Below are positions 41,727 through 51,109 of a DNA stretch of 64,000 nucleotides, one piece after another. The stretch is from Prorocentrum cordatum. Taxonomy: Eukaryota; Sar; Dinophyceae; Prorocentrales; Prorocentraceae. The translations under genes were made by a program, and so were the position numbers. The stretch spans positions 282,001 to 346,000 of the forward strand of contig CAUYUJ010022404.1 of NCBI GenBank assembly GCA_963575745.1. Reading direction: 5' to 3'. The notes under the pieces were generated by a model. That model saw only the letters and a program-made list of their open reading frames with translations. It had not been told where the DNA came from and made no database searches. How positions within the stretch are numbered: position 1 is the first letter of the stretch; each line of letters opens with the position of its first letter.

Positions 41727-43493
41727 CGACGTACTCGCCCGCTGAGGGCGGCCAGTTGGAACGTCAGAATTATGAGTGATGCTACTGCTCTATCTGCTCT
41801 TCCTTACTTGCGTGAGCTTGGAGTGCAACTCGTCGGGCTCCAGGAGTGCCAGTTCCTCAGACGAGATACGTTGAATGAGGCTGGTTTCCACTATCGCTGC
41901 TCGGCTGAGGTGAAGCTTGACAGTGGCTCGATGGAGGGCCAAGCAGGTGTAGTATTCTCGTCTACTCTCAACTCCTGTTTCTTGGGGCACGCTGTTGGTA
42001 GAAGATTTGCGGTCTGTGCCTTCCGTGGGCCAGAAGTGGGCGCATTCATCGATGCAAGCGTGTATCTTCCTCAGCAAGGCTTCTTTGGGACAACGTCTGA
42101 GGGGTACCAGGCCACGTTCCATCTGTGCCAGAACGTTCTTCTTGAATTATCGAGCGTTGTGGTGCGCATGCGTCAAACGTACAGTATCCGTGACGTTGTT
42201 GTTTGTGCCGACGCCAATGTTGAAGTGCAGCCTCATGTTGAGATCGATCGACTCCGTATCTCTGGTGGTGGTGTGAATGTGCGCACTGTGAGGGAGGAGG
42301 AGGGCTTTGGCAGGAAGGCGTTGCAGGGTGCATGTGCGCGTGCCTGGTGTGTCTGCATGGCCCAGCTACGTCTGAAGCTGATCAACACATTCATGGATCG
42401 TGAGTTTACCTGGTGTGGTGGAGGTGCTAGGACAAAACACGTAATTGATTATGTTGCGTGCCCTGTGACTTGGGAGACTCATGTTATGTGTTCGAAGTTG
42501 CACGTTATGTATGCGCATCCTCCTGGCTCTCGGGACACGGAATGGAGTGACCACAAGATGATATGTTTTGATCTCCCTTGTTTGGTGCAGGGAAAGTCCT
42601 CTGGTAGGACGAAGGCCACTGGCAGTCGATCGTTCGCTTCGTGGTTTGTGCAGGAGGGTAAGGAGGTGAAACAGTGCAGAGAGTTCGATATGGCTGTAAC
42701 GCAGTTTGCTGGGTGGAAATCTGGAGGGGGGAGCGGCCAAAATAACAAACGCAAAAATCAGTACTGCACGGAGGGGTCTGAGGGAAGGGTGATTTGGCAT
42801 ACTAGGTGGAGGTCTATTTCTCTAGCCGACCTGGAATCACGATTGAAGGAGGGGGCTGTTGCCGATAAGCGCTGTTATGGCTTTAAATCGGCTTCACTCG
42901 TCCCGAAGTTGACCCAGGAGGAAGCTCAGGTGAAAGAGGCCCACTACAGGGTTCACAAACTCTGGAAATCTGGTCAGATCGATGAGGCCACGTTCAAGGA
43001 TAGTCGTCGTCGTTGGAATCGTGTTCGAAGGCAGTTCAAGAAACGTCTACTTCTTTATCGTTATCGGGATGGGGTCAAGACTAAGACTGTTACTAACTCT
43101 ATGATGATCGACGGGGAATGGTGTGAAGACCGCAGTAAGTGGAATGAGGATATGACGAGGGTGGTCAGGGCTAAGTACTCTAAGTCGGAACGTCTTGCTA
43201 TGAACTTGGCGACTCTGGAGCAGCTTCGGGTTCAAGCTGATGAGGCACGTGCGTGCAGCACTCACACTTCTTCTCCTATTACCATGCATGTTCTCTGTCG
43301 TGCTCGTTCGAGGCTTCGTGAAGGCAAGGCTGTAGGTGCTGACGGTATCAGTGCACGCATGTTACGTTCTTTGTCCTGGGAAGCCCTACGTGTGGTGTTA
43401 GACTGCTTCCAGCGACGCTTCTGGCGAATGGCAGAGGCACCTGAGTCTTGGAAGTTCATTCGTGCAGAAGAACGGAAGGGAAAAGAGGTTTGA
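41727..43493 (+). CDS. LINE-2 ORF2: EEP endonuclease and start of reverse transcriptase
   Basis: Open for about 588 codons in the same frame as ORF1, separated from it by one TGA. RAASWNVR directly after the TGA is the usual EEP first strand. Counting from the ATG at 41772: LQE (Glu25), 'VVVCADANVEV' (Asp147 and Asn149), HVIDYV (Asp226) and EWSDHKM (Asp260-His261) are the family's metal and catalytic residues, all present. A basic linker follows, then the RT N-terminal block with 'GKAVGADGISARML'. Coding is lost after PESWKFI, where RT continues in another frame. The endonuclease looks intact. Confidence 0.85.
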   Translation, partial: RRTRPLRAASWNVRIMSDATALSALPYLRELGVQLVGLQECQFLRRDTLNEAGFHYRCSAEVKLDSGSMEGQAGVVFSSTLNSCFLGHAVGRRFAVCAFRGPEVGAFIDASVYLPQQGFFGTTSEGYQATFHLCQNVLLELSSVVVRMRQTYSIRDVVVCADANVEVQPHVEIDRLRISGGGVNVRTVREEEGFGRKALQGACARAWCVCMAQLRLKLINTFMDREFTWCGGGARTKHVIDYVACPVTWETHVMCSKLHVMYAHPPGSRDTEWSDHKMICFDLPCLVQGKSSGRTKATGSRSFASWFVQEGKEVKQCREFDMAVTQFAGWKSGGGSGQNNKRKNQYCTEGSEGRVIWHTRWRSISLADLESRLKEGAVADKRCYGFKSASLVPKLTQEEAQVKEAHYRVHKLWKSGQIDEATFKDSRRRWNRVRRQFKKRLLLYRYRDGVKTKTVTNSMMIDGEWCEDRSKWNEDMTRVVRAKYSKSERLAMNLATLEQLRVQADEARACSTHTSSPITMHVLCRARSRLREGKAVGADGISARMLRSLSWEALRVVLDCFQRRFWRMAEAPESWKFIRAEERKGKEV

Positions 43494-44424
43494 TGACAGT
43501 CGTACTCTTGCTGTGAATTCTGTCGTTAACACATGGTATATGGGCTGCTGGTGTATTCTGCTCAATTTGCACTTGGTGTCTATTGCTCCTGTTGTTGCTC
43601 CGTCTCTGTGCTTGTATGGTTTCCAGCAAGGTCGTAAGACACATGAGGTGACGTCGGGATTGAAGGCGATGTGTAGACATGCCAGGTTGTGGGGGAAGGA
43701 TGAGAATCTTGTTTTTGCTTCCTTGGACGTTGCCACTGCATTTGATTCGCTCACTGTCCAAGTTGCTTCTTCTACGCTTGAGCGTTTGTGTGTTGATGTG
43801 GAGCTTCGGTATGGTCTTATTGAGAACTCTGTCGGTAATGAGGCGGTCTTTCAATTTGAGGGTGTCTGCACTGATACGCTCCCTTGGACAACGTGTGTGA
43901 AGACAGGTTCCAAGGAAGGACCTCACCTGTGGACTGCTCAATCATTGGTCATGTTTGGTGATATTACTTCTGCTTGGGCGAGAGATGCTGTCGGTGTTGA
44001 ACTCTCTAGTGAGGCGGGAGGTATTGTTGTGCGTCACTTCATATGGGCGGACAACGTGCTTCTTACGGCTCCTGATCGCCCCACACTGGCTAATGTGATT
44101 TTACAGTCGACGTGGGCTCTCCACGATCATGGCTTTCGTTGGAAGCAGAGCAGTCTTGAGTTCATGGATGTGGGAACTACCACCGGTGTGACGGAGCCTC
44201 TCATGGTGACGTTGTTCCCGCCAGGTATGTCCAGGGGGCCCAATGTGTCTCTCCCTGAGAGTATTACCATTCCGCAGGTGGATGAGATTATTGTGCTCGG
44301 GACTATGATTGCGAGGAAGTTCAAGGATCATGATGATGTGCGATATCGTATGGGAAAAGCTGTTCGTGCTTTCTGGAATGATCGTGCGTTTTACACCTCC
44401 AGGAGAATTGCTTGGAAAAAATAA
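43462..44424 (+). pseudogene. LINE-2 reverse transcriptase core, motif C reads WADN
   Basis: Continuation of RT after a frame change near 43470. Counting from 43462: GFQQGRKTHEVT (53-64) and SLDVATAFDSL (87-97, motif A with Asp89 and Asp95); VKTGSKEGPHLWT (146-158) at motif B; FIWADNVLLTAP (193-204) at motif C. The usual second Asp of the ADD box is Asn here. ASN at this site also occurs in some other RTs, so it may be a lineage trait and not damage. The thumb region continues to 44424, where the frame changes again. Confidence 0.82.
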
Positions 44425-45391
44425 ATTTAGGCGATATGAATCGAGAGTGAGATCTAAGTTTCTTTTCGGCTTGGAAGGAGCCACGGTTGACAGTTCTACG
44501 ATTGCATTCATACATAAGGAGGATGGGAAGATGTTGAGCAGGATGACGTGGAGAGCAAAGAGGGAGGAGGAGGGGTGGGCTGCATTCATGTCGCGCATGC
44601 ACAGAAGAGGGAGGCAAGCTTTATGTGAAGCTGGCAGACCTCCGCTCGCACAAGTCTTCTTGTATCGGCAGTGGAGATGGGCGAAGGATATTGCATTGTC
44701 TTGTTTTGGCAGAGGCGGTGGTGGCGTGGGGGAGGTATCTGTGGTGGGTGGCTCGCAGTTGGTGCCGTCTCCTTTGTATGCTCCTGGTGCTTCTGCTGAT
44801 AATACGACGCCCTCCGAGCCCATGAACCGACGGAAAAGAAAGACGATGTGCATGAATGAGGCCAAACGTCAGAGGACCCAACTTTCACAGAATACGGCGA
44901 GGCTCAGAGACAGGTTCGAGGACCCAACCCGTTATTACAATCAGCCTACGGTGGTGGACACTGGCACTGCTGTCATTGGCTACCTGCAGGCACGACTGTC
45001 CATGTTGCACGGTGGAGGGGAGTGGGAATCCAGGCGGGATGATCTGGTATTATCTCTAGGAAGCCAGGCTGGACGTGCTGGGACTCTTGCGAGGACTGGC
45101 CGAGTTCCTATCGGCATGCGCCCGTGGAGAACACCTTTTGAGCTCGTGGGAGGGAAATACTGGTACCATGTTCTGGAATGGACGGAGGAGGCCTGGGTCA
45201 AGTTTGCTCGCGAAGTTTTTACGCTTCTCCAGGTTCCTGGTGTTTCTGATTTCCTGGTTCTTAAAGATCATATTCCTTGGAAGCCTATGGAGGAGAGGGA
45301 GGAGGAGGTACTTTCGGAGGAGCTCAGCAGGAAGAAGGAGGAGGTGTTGTCCAAACGGTATACTAAGATATTTGAGGATTACACGGAGTGA
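44309..45391 (+). pseudogene. LINE-2 region between RT and RNase H
   Basis: Frame carrying the RT thumb from about 44410 (KNKFRRYESRVRSKFLFGLE) and then 'EEEGWAAFMSRMHRRGRQAL', typical of the connection region of such elements. A basic RRKRKTMCMNEAKRQR stretch at about 44830-44875 could be a nuclear-localisation signal. A Glu/Lys-rich helix precedes the TGA at 45389-45391. Sequence beyond the TGA stays in the same frame and is clearly RNase H, so the TGA is either a lesion or read through. Confidence 0.65.
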
Positions 45392-45961
45392 GAGTTCCAG
45401 GCGGGAAGGCTTGCCGTTGAACTGAACGGAGACTCTCAATGTGTTGTGCGGTGGACCCAAGGCTTGTATTTTACTGCGAATGTGCATTATGACAAGATTG
45501 TGGGCGGTATTCAGAATACTTTAGACACTCTAGCTAAGAGATGTGGTGTGCAGGCGGCCTCTCTTGGGAGACATATCTTCAAGTGGGTGTACAGGGAGGA
45601 CAATACTGCTGCGGATGAGTTAACACACAGAGCTCGACAGGGAATTTGTAGAACACGTTTTAGGCATGATTTCCTATCCCATGTTAAAGCTAACGCTATT
45701 CTGATCGACGCTATTCGGGGAAGCTTCGATGGTGGAAGATCCTATCTGGGCGTAGGCTGTGGCTGGCAGATTGATTTCCATTTGTGCTCCTCTTCTGTTG
45801 CTGATTATCCTGTCACTCTCCCGAGTGGCGTGTGGGAGCCCAACGTGGCTTCATCCTCTTTCCTCCTTCCTCCCTCGAGCACTATCACTGCAGCTGAGTT
45901 AGAGTCTGCCCGACAACTCCTTTTGGGAGTGGAGGAATGCCTGCGTTTGGCAGGATGCTAG
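45392..45961 (+). CDS. LINE-2 RNase H with halves in permuted order
   Basis: RNase H would remove RNA template after reverse transcription. Conserved blocks appear in the order ELNGDSQCVV (the third catalytic Asp strand), 'REDNTAADELTHRA' (the last Asp helix), then 'IRGSFDGGRSYLGVGCGW' (first catalytic Asp strand) and TAAELESARQLL (the Glu helix). In ordinary RNase H the last two come first. The frame is uninterrupted from 45392 to the stop at 45959-45961, so all four residues are in one polypeptide, which looks circularly permuted. No initiator lies at the start, since the domain belongs to ORF2 upstream of the TGA. Confidence 0.72.
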   Translation, partial: EFQAGRLAVELNGDSQCVVRWTQGLYFTANVHYDKIVGGIQNTLDTLAKRCGVQAASLGRHIFKWVYREDNTAADELTHRARQGICRTRFRHDFLSHVKANAILIDAIRGSFDGGRSYLGVGCGWQIDFHLCSSSVADYPVTLPSGVWEPNVASSSFLLPPSSTITAAELESARQLLLGVEECLRLAGC

Positions 45962-46570
45962 GCCTCCTTGTGTGGCTATCGCCTGGGCGGTGACCCGACC
46001 CTGCTGTGGCGGCACGCAATGCGCAAAAAAACCCTCGCGTCACTTACCCTTCACATGCCCGATTGGAGCCGCATTATAGACACGCCTGTCCTTAGATCGC
46101 GCCGCGAAAACTGCAACTCAAACGGCACTGGGTACACGTAGCGAACCCATGACACATCGCACGCGCACAGCATCGCACGCACTTGAAGCACCCACGGCGT
46201 AGCATATGCATATACATGGTGGCGCCTGAGGCGATCATGACACGTATGTCCTGCACATGCACCCCCGTTTGCCTGTTCCGATGCCTTTGAGCATATCGGG
46301 GGGCGCGTCTGCTTGATCTGGGTAAGAGATGATTAGCATTACCTTGTCCGGGGGGCAGTGCTGCTCATGCACACCTCGACTATGTGATTCGGTGTCTGAA
46401 GGCAACCGTGCTCGCCTGCAGCCTTGCCCCTGGTGCCTCCCCCTGGTTCGATGTACCCGGCGCGACTGGCGAGTTGCCGAGGCCGCCCACTGGCGGCCCC
46501 AGGTGGTGTTGGGGCTGGAACGTCGCCTCTACACGTTAGCGTGAAGCAATGCATTCTTCGCATGAGGTTA
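45962..46570. other. 600 bases between LINE-2 and element B; nothing recognised
   Basis: Mixed composition with no domain-bearing frame. The right part may be 5' flanking DNA of element B. A LINE-2 3' tail is not obvious. Confidence 0.5.
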
Positions 46571-46574
46571 TTTC

Positions 46575-46598
46575 TCATAGCCCCTTTTGGCTAAAAAG
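46575..46598 (+). other. Degenerate spliced-leader-like relict before element B
   Basis: TCATAGCCCCTTTTGGCTAA and following AAAAG keep the order TAGCC, TTTTGGCT and a final AAG of DinoSL. There is one extra base before the T run and two extra As near the end. It lies about 40 bases before the ATG at 46637. Confidence 0.45.
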
Positions 46599-46636
46599 CA
46601 GATCCCTTGCATCGCGAGTCTTGCTGGCCCATCACA

Positions 46637-47223
46637 ATGTCGAGTGTTTTGCCAGAGTCCCCGCGGTCGCCGCTCCCTGAAACACAGCCTCCCATGGACG
46701 TCGTCGCGGGTTCCCCTGGCAGGAACATCGAGGCGATGAGTCAGATGTTCGACGAGGCTGCCCGTGCTGAGCAAGAGGCAATGGCTGACCTGGTCCCCGT
46801 CCTCGGCACTGGTTCCGAACCGACGTCCGAGGCGAGAAGGAACATCGAGTGCGATGTGTGTGATTTCAAGTTCAGCATGCGCCAGACCACGAACATCGGC
46901 TCCAAGGAGTACCCCAAGTACAGGTGCAAAGGGTGCGCTGGCGCTGCGAAGTATTACGAGCGCGCGCTGTAGTCGGTTGGAGGGGACGTCTCCGAGGCGA
47001 AGAAACACAAGGAGCGCTACAATAATAATGTTATGTTGATGAGGGTCGCTCGTCCTGACGACCCCCCAGGGCTCGCCGAGAGTTGCCTTTGCAAGCACAA
47101 CCGTGATCGTGCTCAATACGAGTCCTCGCTGATTCGCGTGCAGCGGAGGGGCAGCGGCGCGACGAACAGGGCGCCGATCCGTTGGTTCAACATTCGCCAG
47201 TTCACGAGCCACATGATGAACAC
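46637..47223 (+). pseudogene. Element B segment 1: zinc-ribbon-like protein, one in-frame TAG
   Basis: Starts at the ATG at 46637 (MSSVLPESPRSPLPE). ECDVCDFKFSMRQ followed by KYRCKGCAG gives two CxxC pairs 22-25 residues apart, the pattern of a treble-clef or zinc-ribbon fold. TAG at 46970-46972 interrupts 'YERAL', but the same frame continues sensibly with 'SVGGDVSEAKKHKERYNNN' and a second Cys motif (ESCLCKHNRD). A CAG to TAG change is likely. The frame changes near 47224, before MSRQDALAKW. Confidence 0.55.
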
Positions 47224-47228
47224 AGGAC

Positions 47229-48155
47229 ATGTCGAGGCAGGACGCCCTGGCGAAGTGGGACAGGGACGTCCGCCCGAACTCGGGAGTCCCCCAGGGCCGA
47301 GACGATGATGACAACATCACGCTCGCCGTTAAGCTCCCGAGGGGCTCTGAGAAGTGGGAGGAGGTGGGCGACTGGGACGAACGCAGGGGCACCGAGAAGC
47401 CCCCCGAGCGCGACAACGACGAGGCGTTCACCGAGAGGGCCAACAAGAGGATGAAGAGGGATCGCGACCACCATGCGCTGCTGACGGCGATGGGTTTATC
47501 CGAGACTTTCGCCAACGCCGTTGGGCCAAAGGCATCAGACACCACGTCGGAGAAGGGGTTCAAGTCATCTCACAGTGCTACTGGCCGCAGCCCGACACTC
47601 TCGGACGGCAAGCTCCCCAGCGACGCGGCCTCCGTCGTCTCTTGTGGGGGCTCCTCCGCCGTTGATGCCGAGGTGCAGTTTAACTCGCTGGTGGAGGCCA
47701 AGAAGTGGGCGGAGTCGAAGGTGAAGGAGATCACGGCCAAGACTCGCAACAACAAGCAGAGCCCGTACAAGCAGCTCGCTGCCATCGCCGTCAAGTTTGG
47801 AGGGCACGAACACGACTATTGCAAGGAGAGGAACACCAAGACGGCGATGCAGACTCACGACGATATACTCCAGAAGTTCCGTGACATGGGCGGTAGTGCG
47901 AGCCACTGGGACAACGAGCGGTACGAGGACAAGATCAAGCAGTTCACCGACACGCTCGCCGAGGTCCTCGCGAGCAGCAGTAGCCTCCAGGAGATCGCGC
48001 AGAAGCTGAAGACGGAGCGCACGACCGACATCAAGGAGAAGACGAAGGATGCCAGGCTCCTCGCAGTGAAGGTGCGGAGCACCTTGAAGAGCAACCCCTT
48101 GGCTCCGCAGGGCGTGCCAAGCCCGATCGTCAGCTGGGTTGGGGGTCCGTGCCCG
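47229..48155 (+). pseudogene. Element B segment 2: charged helical region
   Basis: Frame beginning MSRQDALAKWDRDVRPN. Rich in Lys, Glu, Asp and Ser, with 'FTERANKRMKRDRDHHALL' and helices such as NSLVEAKKWAESKVKEITAK and LQEIAQKLKTERTTDIKEK. It looks largely helical and partly disordered, suggesting a scaffold or nucleic-acid-binding protein. No catalytic motif recognised. Coding shifts to another frame near 48150. Confidence 0.5.
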
Positions 48156-48991
48156 GCATCAGCCTGGACGGCGACGACATCAACCCGAAGTTCCAGCACC
48201 TTAAGGCGCTCCCAGACGACTGGGATGGGGCCCATGGACTACGAGCACATCATCGTCTGGAACAGCACCTCCAAGCGGGCGGAGATCAACAAGATGAGCC
48301 TTGCATGGCGACGAAGGACTTTCGCATCGGCGTGGTGAAGACGGCCTTGGAGAAGGCAGTGGCCCCTGGTGGCTCCTTGAAGCTCGCGATGGCCGTGTCG
48401 GCCCCGTGCCAGTCGATCGCGACGCCCGTGTGGCTGCCCCAGCCCTTCGGCGTCGACGGCACGCACGTGGTCTCGTCGGCAATGGGTCGCGGCCGTCCGT
48501 GGGTCCTCGCTGGCAAGACGTACTCGTTCCGTGGCGGCTTGGAGGTCTTCCCCATGAGTGGCGTCGCGGGCTTCTTCTATCAGCTCGAGGGTTCGGTGTC
48601 GGTGATCGCCCTCCCCTTGACCGAGTTGCTCAGCAAAGGCCTCAGCTCCAAGAATATATTCGAGACGATCTCGGGCTGGTCGCCTGCCGACGCCAAGAAG
48701 GCCATGGCCCAGAAGGCGATCGTCGCTCACCTCACCGAGAAATCAATGATGTGGTTGCCCTTCGGATACGTGCCGTGGCTCATCACAACGAGTAAGAAGC
48801 CTTCGTGTACGACCTGGGCGCCAGTGATGTGCAGGAAGCTCCTCGACTCATGCGCCCCCGCCGTCGGCGGGGGCCTGGCCGAGAGCCTGCAGGGCTTCAT
48901 CGAAGCCCAGGGTTCGCGCGCCCCGTGGGCGCCCCTCCGCGCCGACCTCTTTTGCTTCCTCTCGGCCTATGCCCCGACTGCCGATGCTTGA
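48149..48991 (+). pseudogene. Element B segment 3: globular C-terminus
   Basis: Frame of 280 codons. ISLDGDDINPKFQHLKALPD starts it. Sequence between about 48215 and 48300 reads better in another frame (MDYEHIIVWNSTSKRAEINK), so a short double frame change is likely. The rest, including 'LKLAMAVSAPCQSIATPVWL', 'VFPMSGVAGFFYQLEGSVSV' and 'MMWLPFGYVPWLITT', is protein-like and hydrophobic in places. Ends with TGA at 48989-48991. Function not recognised. Confidence 0.5.
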
Positions 48992-49947
48992 GATGACCAG
49001 TCAGGGCCCAGACGGAGGAGCGCGAAGGCGCCCTCGGCCGCCGAGCTGGCGGCCCGCCGCATCGACGGGGCGACGCGGGCACTTTGAACGAGGAGTTGGA
49101 GGAGGAGGGTGGAGAAGGAGGAGGGAGGAGGAGGGAGGATGAGGAGGAGGAGGAGGACGAGATGGAAGATGAAGGGGGGCGGGGGACAAGGGGTGTGCGC
49201 CGAGCCAACAGTTGGGGAGGATGCGACTCGCATCCTGCGGGGGTTTCGCTCGCGTCGAGCTCTGAGCATCCCCATCGCCATCTCCATCGCCATCTTTTCC
49301 AGGTCCTCCTCCTCCTTCCTCCTCGTCGTCCTCGCGTCCTTCTCATAGTCGCCCTCGTCGCATCCATGTAGCCGTCCTCGTCGCATATCGCCCCATGACG
49401 TCCTCATCGTCCTCGCCCTCGTCTCCCTCGTCGCCCTCCTTGTACTCTTCCTAATCATTGCTCTGGTCGCCTTCGTCGCCGCGGCCCTCGTCATTCGAAT
49501 CGTTCCCATCGTCCTCGTCGTCGTGATCGTCGTCGTCCTCGTCGCCCTCGTCGTCATTATCGTCCACGTCCTCGTCGTCGACGTCGTCGTCGTCTCTGCT
49601 GGCCCGCGCCCGCCGCGCCCCTCCGCCGCCCGCCGCGCCTCGCGCGCCCTCAGCGCGACGGCGAGCTTCGAGGCGGCGGGGAGGGGGTGGGAAGGGAGGG
49701 GGCAGAGAGAGAGCGCCCTTTTGCAACTCCTCCCCCCTCCTCCCGCACCTCCCCGCCCCCGCTCCCGACCCCTCGCCCTTCCTGCCTCCTCCTATTCTAC
49801 TCCCTCACTTACCCTCCCTCTCTCCCTCCCCCCTCCTCCTCCCTCCTCCTCCTCTCCCTCCGTCGTCTCTCCCTCCTCCTCCGTCTTGTGCCGACGGGGC
49901 CTTGTTTGACGTCGGGATCTCCTCGCTACGCCGCTCCTCAGCTGCCT
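48992..49947. repeat. GGA-rich and TCG-rich low-complexity region
   Basis: GAGGAGG runs (49090-49165), a TCGTCG tract (49370-49600) and CCTCCCTC pyrimidine tracts (49735-49890). Frames are compositional. Confidence 0.75.
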
Positions 49948-50016
49948 CTGGTCATCGTCGCTGCGCCCCCGCCGCGGGCGCTGCTGGCGGCCGCCAGCGC
50001 CGGCGCCGGCGCCGGG
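49948..50016 (+). repeat. Dispersed short palindrome-rich element, copy d
   Basis: Begins CTGGTCATCGTCGCTGCGCC, passes through GCGCTGCTGGCGGCCGCC and ends GCCGGCGCCGGCGCC. Most similar to copy b at 24027. Confidence 0.7.
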
Positions 50017-50034
50017 CAGTCGTCCGGGATTGTG

Positions 50035-50175
50035 AAGAAAAGTGCGTTTCCCATAATTCGGAATTGAACTCTCGGAATTCCGAATTAAGGGGAACGACGG
50101 CACCCAATGAGCCGCAATCGCGTTTCCCATATTTAAAAGATATGGTAAACGCGATTGTGGCTCATTGAGTGCGGT
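50035..50175. repeat. Alternating-palindrome unit, isolated copy
   Basis: One unit of the array at 51110-52512. A first palindrome centred on CTCGGAATTC (50042-50094) is followed by a second with arms CAATGAGCC...GCGTTTCCCATA and its reverse complement (50104-50168). Confidence 0.8.
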
Positions 50176-50179
50176 CTTT

Positions 50180-51040
50180 ATTTTTCCAACCATCCTGTGG
50201 TGTTGGGTCCTCTTTTTGAAGAGACGTCGCCCCGCGTTCCTCCTCCTCCTCGTCTCCTCCTCCTCCCCCTCCTTCCTCCTCGTTGCGTTTCACCCGCCCA
50301 GTGCAGCGTTTCGTGGCCCCATAGGGAGCTCCACCGAAGGCCCCGGTGCTACCGTCCACATGCGCCCCCCGCACCCATTTCGGCACCCCCCCCCCGCGCT
50401 TCGTGGCCCAATAGGGAGCTCCACCGAAGGCCCCAGTGCCACCGTCCACACGCGGCCCCCACATCGATTTCAGCACACCCCTCACGCGTTTCGTGGCCCA
50501 ATAAGGAGCTCCACCGAAGGCCCCGGAGCCACCGTCCACATGCGTCCTCGGCACACCGCGCGCGCTTCGTGGCCCAATAGGGAGCTCCACCGAAGGCCCC
50601 GGTGCCACCGTCCACATGCGTCCCCCGCACGCATTTCGGCACACCCCTCGCACGCTTCGTGGCCCAATAGGGAGCTCCACCGAAGGCCCCAGTGCCACCG
50701 TCCACATGCGTCACCCGCCCCATGTCGGCACACCCCTCCCACGCTTCGTGGCCCAATATGGAGCTCCACCGAAGGCCCCAGCGCCACCGTCCACATGCGC
50801 CCCCCGCACCCATTTCGGCACACCCCTCACGCGTTTCGTGGCCCAATAGGGGGCTCCCCCGAAGGCCCCGGCGCCGCCGTCCACACGCGCCCCCCGCACC
50901 CATTTCGGCACGCCCCTCACGCGCTTCGTGGCCCAATAGGGAGCTCCACCGAATGCCCCAGTGCCACCGTCCACATGCGTCCCAAATCTCATTTCGGCAC
51001 ACCCCTCACACGTCTCGTGGCCCCATATGGAGCGCCGCCG
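50180..51040 (+). repeat. 90-bp satellite with unique left leader (9 copies)
   Basis: The leader (50186-50300) contains 'CCATCCTGTGGTGTTGGGTC' and 'TTTGAAGAGACG'. Nine units follow, each with TTCGTGGCCCAATAGGGAGC, 'CACCGAAGGCCCC' and 'CACCGTCCACATGCG'. GTGGCCC positions are near 50312, 50402, 50492, 50568, 50658, 50748, 50838, 50928 and 51018. One unit is 76 bases. As 90 is a multiple of three, frames are open on both strands with a 30-residue period. Confidence 0.92.
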
Positions 51041-51109
51041 AAGAAGATATTCACAATTGCCGTACGAACAACTGCATATGGTTGGGTCCTTCGCCAGGCT
51101 ACGTGAAGG

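Larger units (their letters stand above)
40130..45990 (+). mobile_element. LINE-2: SL-headed non-LTR retrotransposon
   Basis: Order: spliced leader, ORF1 (acidic N-terminus, coiled coil, globular domain), EEP endonuclease, reverse transcriptase and an RNase H whose halves are in unusual order. It lacks LTRs. It differs strongly from LINE-1 in ORF1, in RT motif C and in RNase H, so it is a different lineage. Lesions are two TAGs in ORF1, a TGA between ORF1 and ORF2, a frame change near 43470, another near 44400, and a TGA at 45389. It lies inside the putative HMGB intron in the sense orientation. Confidence 0.85.
46575..48991 (+). mobile_element. Unknown frame-broken coding element B (possible retrocopy)
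   Basis: About 2.4 kb that reads as one protein with a zinc-ribbon-like N-terminus, a charged helical middle and a globular C-terminus, using an in-frame TAG and about three frame changes. It begins just after an SL-like relict. No intron-like gaps are evident, which suits a copied mRNA. I do not recognise the family. Confidence 0.5.

Noticed and set aside
50165-51106. 313-codon frame with 30-residue repeats
   Set aside because: A 90-bp satellite is divisible by three, so both strands are open. A repeat protein cannot be excluded formally, but unit variants include a 76-base copy that breaks register, and no start context or flanking domain supports it.
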